This document shows, piece after piece, positions 58,820 to 64,000 of a DNA stretch of 64,000 nt. The translations under genes were made by a program, and so were the position numbers. The notes beneath the pieces are model-generated. The model searched no databases. It saw nothing but the letters and a program-made list of their open reading frames with translations, and was not told the origin of the DNA. Source of the DNA: Companilactobacillus tucceti DSM 20183 (GTDB lineage Bacteria > Bacillota > Bacilli > Lactobacillales > Lactobacillaceae); the NCBI RefSeq assembly GCF_001434665.1, contig NZ_AZDG01000009.1, positions 22,322 through 86,321 of the forward strand, in the 5' to 3' direction. How positions within the stretch are numbered: position 1 is the first letter of the stretch; each line of letters opens with the position of its first letter.

Positions 58820-60607
58820 ATGTTAAAAACTGAATTTCCAAAATTGGGTATCCGTCCTACAATTGATGGCCGTAGACGTGGTATTCGTGAATCACTCGAA
58901 GATCAAACAATGGAAATGGCAAAATCAGCTGCTAAGTTGATTGAAAGCACATTAAAATATCCAGATGGAACTCCTGTAAAAACTGTTATTGCTGATACAA
59001 CAATTGGTGGCGTACATGAAGCTGCCATGGCAAAAGCAAAATTTGATAAAGAAAATGTTTGTGGTACTTTAACTGTTACACCTTGCTGGTGCTACGGTAG
59101 TGAAACAATGGACATGACAAAGACATTGCCTCATGCAATTTGGGGATTCAATGGTACAGAACGTCCAGGAGCTGTTTACCTAGCTGCTGTACTTGCTGCA
59201 CATACTCAAAAGGGTATTCCAGCATTCGGTATTTATGGTAAAGATGTTCAAGATGCAGATGACACTTCAATTCCGGAAGATGTTAAAGAAAAGATTATTC
59301 GCTTTGCTAAAGCTGCATTTGCTACAGGTATTATGCACAATAAAGCATATCTATCAATTGGTAATGTTGCCATGGGTATTGGTGGATCAATCACAGATGC
59401 TGATTTCTTCCAAGACTACTTAGGTATGCGTAATGAATACGTAGATATGTCAGAAATCGTTCGTCGTTGGGACGAAAAAATCTACGATCCAGAAGAATTT
59501 AAGAAGGCTCTCGCATGGGCTAAAGAATATACACCAGTTGGACCAGATGTATATAACGAAGATGATCCTAATAAATTTAGTGATGAAGAAAAAGAAGCTC
59601 AATTAGAAAAATGTGTCAAGATGTACATGATTGCTAAAGACTTGATGGATGGTAACACAACTCTTGAAGAGTTAGGTTACAAAGAAGAGTCAGAAGGTCA
59701 TTATGCAATTGCTGCTGGATTCCAAGGTCAACGTCAATGGACTGATCACTTCCCTAACGGTGACTACATGGAAACAATGATGAACTCACAATATGACTGG
59801 AATGGAATTCACGCACCACACGTATTTGCTACTGAAAATGATAGTTTGAACGGAACATCAATGTTGTTCAACTACTTACTAACAAATACACCTCAAATCT
59901 TCGCCGATGTACGTACATATTGGAGTGCAGATGCTGTTGAAAGAGTTACAGGAACTAAATTAACAGGTCTTGCAGAAAATGGATTCTTACATCTATCAAA
60001 CTCAGGTGCACAAACACTTGACGCTACAGGTGACGAGAAGATCGATGGCAAACCAGCTATCAAACCATTCTATGATTTAACAGAAGACGAAGCTAAAGCA
60101 AATCTTAAAGATACACGTTGGATCCCTGCAAATATCGGCTACTTCCGTGGCGGTGGTTTCTCAAGTAACTACGTTACAAAGGGTGGACCAGAAGGAATGC
60201 CTGTAACAATGTCACGTATCAACCTTGTTAAAGGTGTTGGACCAGAATTACAAATTGCTGAAGGATATGCTGTTGACTTACCAGAAAATGTCTTTGATGT
60301 TGTCAACAAACGTACTGATCCAGGCTGGCCTTCAACATTCTTCGTTCCAAAACTAACTGGTGAAGGTGCATTCAAGTCAGTATATGACGTAATGAACAAC
60401 TGGGGTGCAAACCACGGTGCAATTAGTTACGGTCATATTGGTGCCGACCTTATCACATTAGCATCTGTTCTTCGTATACCAGTTAATATGCATAACGTTG
60501 ATGAAGACAAGATCTTCAGACCACGTTCATGGGCTTCACTTGGTACAGCTAACCTTGAAGCTGCTGACTTTAATGCATGTAAGACATTTGGACCACTATA
60601 CGACTAA
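58820..60607 (+). CDS. fucI: L-fucose isomerase
   Basis: A 595-residue cytoplasmic Mn2+-dependent isomerase that converts L-fucose to L-fuculose. The sequence runs colinear with FucI (591 residues in E. coli), from [20 protein letters not shown] through [13 protein letters not shown] and [20 protein letters not shown], to FHLS-like and [15 protein letters not shown] near the end. L-arabinose or D-arabinose isomerisation is a known side activity. The ATG at 58820 follows ATGGAGGG; the ATG at 58784 would add residues overlapping the leader. It begins the operon fucI-kinase-transporter-mutarotase. Confidence 0.95.
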   Translation: MLKTEFPKLGIRPTIDGRRRGIRESLEDQTMEMAKSAAKLIESTLKYPDGTPVKTVIADTTIGGVHEAAMAKAKFDKENVCGTLTVTPCWCYGSETMDMTKTLPHAIWGFNGTERPGAVYLAAVLAAHTQKGIPAFGIYGKDVQDADDTSIPEDVKEKIIRFAKAAFATGIMHNKAYLSIGNVAMGIGGSITDADFFQDYLGMRNEYVDMSEIVRRWDEKIYDPEEFKKALAWAKEYTPVGPDVYNEDDPNKFSDEEKEAQLEKCVKMYMIAKDLMDGNTTLEELGYKEESEGHYAIAAGFQGQRQWTDHFPNGDYMETMMNSQYDWNGIHAPHVFATENDSLNGTSMLFNYLLTNTPQIFADVRTYWSADAVERVTGTKLTGLAENGFLHLSNSGAQTLDATGDEKIDGKPAIKPFYDLTEDEAKANLKDTRWIPANIGYFRGGGFSSNYVTKGGPEGMPVTMSRINLVKGVGPELQIAEGYAVDLPENVFDVVNKRTDPGWPSTFFVPKLTGEGAFKSVYDVMNNWGANHGAISYGHIGADLITLASVLRIPVNMHNVDEDKIFRPRSWASLGTANLEAADFNACKTFGPLYD

Positions 60608-60627
60608 AATGAATGGATGTGTATCTA

Positions 60628-62130
60628 ATGAAACGTAATGTAATCGCTGTTGATTTAGGTGCAAGTTCAGGAAGAATAATTTCAGCATCTTTGAAAGATG
60701 GAAAAATGGAACTGAAAGAACAGTTCCGTTTTTCTAATCAACCGATAGAATTGACCGATTCACTATATTGGGATTACTTAAAAATATTCCAAGAAATAAA
60801 ATACGGATTGATGATCGCCCAACGTGACCTCAAAAAAATTGACAGTTTAAGTGTAGATACTTGGGGTGTTGATTATGGTTTAGTAGGACACGATGGAAAG
60901 ATGCTTTTAACTCCTCATAGTTATCGTGATACACGAACAGAAGAGTTTGAAAATAAACTTTATGAAAAACTTACGCCTAAAGAATTGTTTGCTTTAACTG
61001 GTGTACAACCTAATTTAATTAATTCTAACTTCCAATTGTTTGCTGATATGAATTTACATCCATATCTAAAAGACGAAGTTGCTAATATCATGTTTATGCC
61101 TAACTTGGTAGAGTATTTCTTCAGTGGAGTTAAGTCTAATGAATTTACAATTGCTTCTACAAGTGGACTCTTAGACGGAGTCAGTCGCGAATTAAGTGAT
61201 GATATCTTCAATCGTTTAGGATTTAAGAAAGAATGGTTTGGAGATATACAACGTGGTGGACATGTCCTTGGTAATGTATTGCCAGATATCTCCAAAGAAG
61301 TACATTTGGATTCTGACATTAAAGTTATCGACGGAATTGGACACGATACAGGTGCTGCGGTATATTCATTGCCTATTTCAAGTCAAGAAGCTAAAAATGT
61401 TGCATTTATCAGTTGCGGTACATGGTCGATTGTTGGTCAACAAACTGATAAACCAGTTGTAACTGAACAAGCCTTTGAAGCTGGTTTAACTAATGAGGGA
61501 TGTTTTGACGGTGGAAATCGTTTACTTCAAAATATTACTGGACTTTGGATAGTTCAGGAGCTTCAAAAAGAGTGGTCATTCGAAGGTGAAATGGTTGAAT
61601 TCAGTAAGATGGTTGATGAAGCTGAAAGTGCTGAATATATTGGTAGTTATATAGATCCAAATGATCCACTATTTGCTACACCAAGCAATATGGAAGAAAA
61701 AATCATTCAGTTCTTAAAAGAAACTGATCAAAAACTTCCTAGTTCACGTGGTGAGTTGCTACAAATCGTATTTGAAAGTTTAGCATTAAGTTATCGAGAT
61801 ACGATCAATAATCTTGAAAGTATTACTAATGAAGAAATTAAACGAATTTATATGTTTGGAGGTGGGATCAAAAATAGATTACTTGTGCAATTAACGGCTA
61901 ATTTCTGTAAGAAAGAAATTCAAACAGGACCAACCGAAGCCAGTGTTACAGGTAATGTACTAGCTCAATATAAGGCACTTGGATACTTTAAAGATGATTC
62001 CGAACGATTAAGTATCGTTAAGAGTTCTTTTGACACTAGAATAATAACCCCACAAGCTATGGATTCAGATGAATTAAATAGTCGAATCGACGGTTTTACA
62101 AAAATCTTGAAGAAAGAAATTGTTAGTTAG
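60628..62130 (+). CDS. FGGY carbohydrate kinase, rhamnulokinase-like, probable L-fuculokinase
   Basis: The 500-residue kinase starts KRNVIAVDLGASSGRIISA, with DTWGVDYGLV and the C-terminal ATP site MFGGGIKNRLLVQLTA. The N-terminal LGASSGR is typical of rhamnulokinases (RhaB), whereas E. coli FucK has a different opening. In this operon it should phosphorylate L-fuculose to fuculose 1-phosphate; such substitution of kinases is known among sugar operons. ATG at 60628 matches the usual family start; ATG at 60613 is also possible. The spacing of about 20 bases to fucI and eleven to the transporter indicates one transcript. Confidence 0.88.
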   Translation: MKRNVIAVDLGASSGRIISASLKDGKMELKEQFRFSNQPIELTDSLYWDYLKIFQEIKYGLMIAQRDLKKIDSLSVDTWGVDYGLVGHDGKMLLTPHSYRDTRTEEFENKLYEKLTPKELFALTGVQPNLINSNFQLFADMNLHPYLKDEVANIMFMPNLVEYFFSGVKSNEFTIASTSGLLDGVSRELSDDIFNRLGFKKEWFGDIQRGGHVLGNVLPDISKEVHLDSDIKVIDGIGHDTGAAVYSLPISSQEAKNVAFISCGTWSIVGQQTDKPVVTEQAFEAGLTNEGCFDGGNRLLQNITGLWIVQELQKEWSFEGEMVEFSKMVDEAESAEYIGSYIDPNDPLFATPSNMEEKIIQFLKETDQKLPSSRGELLQIVFESLALSYRDTINNLESITNEEIKRIYMFGGGIKNRLLVQLTANFCKKEIQTGPTEASVTGNVLAQYKALGYFKDDSERLSIVKSSFDTRIITPQAMDSDELNSRIDGFTKILKKEIVS

Positions 62131-62141
62131 GGGGTCAAATC

Positions 62142-63482
62142 ATGGAAGAAGTCCAAAATGCAGAAAAGAAAATAAAAACTGCGCCGATAGTTTATGTCTT
62201 TGCTATATTAGGTGGATTTGCCGGATTGTTATATGGTTATGATTCAGGTGCTATTTCATTAGCACTTCCATCAATTACTAGTGCGTTCGGATTAAACGCC
62301 GCTGAAAAAGGTTTAGTTGTAAGTTTTCTTCTATTTGGTGCTTTACCATCGATCGTTGTATTTACAGCACTAGAGAAAAAAATTGAACGTCGTAATGTTT
62401 TAATTGTCGGAGGTATTGTCTTTATTGTAGGTAGTATCATGTCAGCTATGGCCGGATCAACTGCATTCTTGATGTTTGCTAGATTGGTTCTTGGTATTGC
62501 TGCTGGTATTGCTAATATGTATGGATTGATTTATTTATCAGAATTAGCTCCTAAAAATATTCGTGGTTTAATGTCATCGCTTTATCAACTGAGTGTTAAT
62601 ATCGGTATCTTAGCCGCATACGGTGTTGGTGCTTATAACTTGGAAAATAATGCTTGGCGTTGGACATTAGGACTTGGAGTTGTTCCAGCTGTTATCTTCA
62701 CAGTCGGAATGTTATGCAGTCCACAAAGTCCTCGTTGGTTGATCAGAGATGGTCAAATCGATAAGGCTAGAAAAGTCCTTAAAAAAGTTCGTGTTACAAA
62801 TGAAGAAGTTGAAGGCGAAATTGTCGATATTCAAAACAGTTTGAAGACTAAAGAAGCTGGTTTGGGTGAGTTATTTGGTAAATTTAGACCAGTTTTGACA
62901 TTGTTATTCGTCCTAACAGCTTTCCAAGTATTCACAGGTATTAATGCTGCCGTTTACTATGCACCAGAAATATTCCATAACCTTGGATTAGCACATGCAA
63001 GTATTATCGCTGACTTTGGTGTTGGTGCAGCGTTAGTTATCTCAACTTTAGTATCATTACCATTCATTGACCGTTTAGGTCGTAAGAAGTTACTTGAAAT
63101 TAGTTTAGGTGGTCAAGTACTACCAGCCATTGCTATGTGTATTTGGTCAACTAATGCTACTATTGCTGTTATTTCAATTTTCCTATATGTATTCATGTTT
63201 GGCTTTGGTTTAGGACCTGTATTCTGGTCATACGTTCCAGAAATTCTTCCTCTAAAAGCCAGAGCTTTGGGAATGGGTGTTATCACCTTTACACAATACT
63301 TATTTAATGCCTTATTCTCATTGATTTTCCCAATTATTTTGGAAGCAATCGGAATTAATATTTTCTACTTCTTTGCTGCCTTATCTGCCTTTGCCGTTTG
63401 GTATATTCATAAATACGTGCTTGAAACAAAAGGTAAATCATTGGAAGAAATCGAATCATACTGGGAACACAAGGAGGCTTAA
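62142..63482 (+). CDS. Sugar porter MFS transporter of the fucose-type operon
   Basis: The 446-residue twelve-helix transporter has GYDSGAISLALPS in helix 1, PQSPRWLIRDGQIDKARK in the central loop, TGINAAVYYAPEIF in helix 7 and ETKGKSLEEIESYW at the C-terminus. It belongs to the sugar porter family, not to the FHS family of E. coli FucP. It begins eleven bases after the kinase and ends three bases before fucU, so it probably imports L-fucose or a related deoxysugar by H+ symport. RGLMSSLYQL replaces the usual RG-x-x-x-x-x-Q pattern only slightly. Confidence 0.88.
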   Translation: MEEVQNAEKKIKTAPIVYVFAILGGFAGLLYGYDSGAISLALPSITSAFGLNAAEKGLVVSFLLFGALPSIVVFTALEKKIERRNVLIVGGIVFIVGSIMSAMAGSTAFLMFARLVLGIAAGIANMYGLIYLSELAPKNIRGLMSSLYQLSVNIGILAAYGVGAYNLENNAWRWTLGLGVVPAVIFTVGMLCSPQSPRWLIRDGQIDKARKVLKKVRVTNEEVEGEIVDIQNSLKTKEAGLGELFGKFRPVLTLLFVLTAFQVFTGINAAVYYAPEIFHNLGLAHASIIADFGVGAALVISTLVSLPFIDRLGRKKLLEISLGGQVLPAIAMCIWSTNATIAVISIFLYVFMFGFGLGPVFWSYVPEILPLKARALGMGVITFTQYLFNALFSLIFPIILEAIGINIFYFFAALSAFAVWYIHKYVLETKGKSLEEIESYWEHKEA

Positions 63483-63485
63483 GAT

Positions 63486-63917
63486 ATGTTAAATAATATT
63501 CCTAAAGAATTATCCCCAGAACTTGTTAAATGTCTTATGGAAATGGGACATGGGGATGAGATCCTATTAGCTGATGGAAACTATCCAGCTTTGACAAATA
63601 ACGATCGTGTTATTCGCGCAGATGGATTAGGCGTTCCAACACTATTGGAAGGAATTCTTAAATTAATGCCACTTGATACATATTCAGACTATCAAGCCAT
63701 TTTAATGGAGACCGTTGAAGGTGATCCTCGTCCAGATATTTGGGACACATATAAGAAGGATATCGGAGATGCCTTTCCAAAATATAATATTAAAACTATT
63801 GAACGTCAGAATTTTTACAAGTATTCAAAAGGATGCTTTGCAATAATTCAAACCGGCGAAACTGCTCTATATGGAAACTTGATCCTTAAAAAAGGTGTCG
63901 TAGTTCCCAAAGATTAA
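63486..63917 (+). CDS. fucU: L-fucose mutarotase, RbsD/FucU family
   Basis: The 143-residue protein matches FucU in length and in its opening: LVKCLMEMGHGDEILLADGN, with the catalytic-region His and Asp, and ending KYSKGCFAIIQTGETALYGN. It interconverts the alpha and beta anomers of L-fucose, supplying the form used by FucI. It overlaps the transporter's downstream region closely, with AAGGAGG eight bases before ATG. It is the last complete gene of the operon in the window. Confidence 0.94.
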   Translation: MLNNIPKELSPELVKCLMEMGHGDEILLADGNYPALTNNDRVIRADGLGVPTLLEGILKLMPLDTYSDYQAILMETVEGDPRPDIWDTYKKDIGDAFPKYNIKTIERQNFYKYSKGCFAIIQTGETALYGNLILKKGVVVPKD

Positions 63918-63950
63918 TAAATTTGCATAAGTTGCTTTCTACATATGGTT

Positions 63951-64000
63951 CTTTGTCAAATCGTATTGATGAATGATTTTGGACCTGAGGCACCTCTTAA
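63951..64000. mobile_element. Possible insertion-sequence terminal repeat at the window edge
   Basis: GGTTCTTTGTCAAATCGTAT, starting 34 bases or so after the fucU stop, recalls ISL3-family inverted-repeat ends (GG(T/C)TCTTTGTCAAA). The element would lie beyond the window, so neither transposase nor second end can be seen. This is from memory and weak. Confidence 0.3.

Overview
The window is AT-rich Firmicutes DNA that looks chromosomal and comes from the Lactobacillaceae. A Companilactobacillus-type genome is my best guess, from the mix of WxL, SLAP and KxYKxGKxW surface proteins, AlsS/AlsD, CcpA cre sites and Glc-family PTS transporters; this is an inference without a database search. No rRNA, tRNA, CRISPR array or complete insertion sequence was seen.

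Layout. 1-3.8 kb: end of a Na+/H+ antiporter, then a cre-controlled PEP synthase. 3.9-6.4 kb: two unrecognised AT-rich genes. 6.5-19.4 kb: a surface-protein block of two tandem lectin/WxL paralogues and a 2421-residue lectin/MBG/TSP3/SLAP giant. 19.6-24 kb: lone HicA toxin, DtxR-like regulator, usp-mntH and yaaA. 24-36.5 kb: two membrane diguanylate cyclases, a Glc-family PTS, a CadD/ArsR metal pair, a sugar porter, a Pga/Ica-like polysaccharide synthase pair, a YtrA-type GntR/ABC operon and a glutathione peroxidase. 36.6-43.3 kb: alsS-alsD with a divergent MarR regulator, a deformylase-like gene, FMN reductase, GT8 transferase and a GlpT-like transporter. 43.5-50.2 kb: SmtB-type ArsR with a Zn/Cd P-type ATPase, a CcpA-controlled micro-gene, a DMT transporter, a split ThrE exporter and a lipoprotein nuclease. 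50.4-55.3 kb: an SGNH hydrolase/PTS operon with a divergent GntR regulator, a GyrI-like protein and cysteine-free S14. 55.6-63.9 kb: a small SLAP protein, then an L-fucose-type catabolic locus (aldolase, DeoR regulator, isomerase, kinase, transporter, mutarotase).

Themes. Metal and oxidative stress recur (MntH, DtxR-like, CadD/ArsR, P-type ATPase/ArsR, zinc-free S14, YaaA, Gpx). CcpA control is visible as cre sites before ppsA, glpT, the micro-gene, the second PTS and, imperfectly, fucI. Two PTS loci share TGTTTAAACA operators with one GntR regulator. Two diguanylate cyclases lie either side of the PTS locus, near a polysaccharide synthase pair that could respond to c-di-GMP.

The most unusual content is intergenic. 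Two families of structured repeats lie in the 3' regions of genes. Family A has nested stems whose arms differ from copy to copy but stay complementary, around fixed internal-loop blocks, and nearly always starts at a stop codon. Family B is a cloverleaf of three hairpins inside a closing stem, with fixed loops and compensated stems. Also notable are a candidate -1 frameshift on A_AAA_AAG joining PTS IIA to IIBC, and three hairpins with the same TGTGTGG loop around the small SLAP gene.
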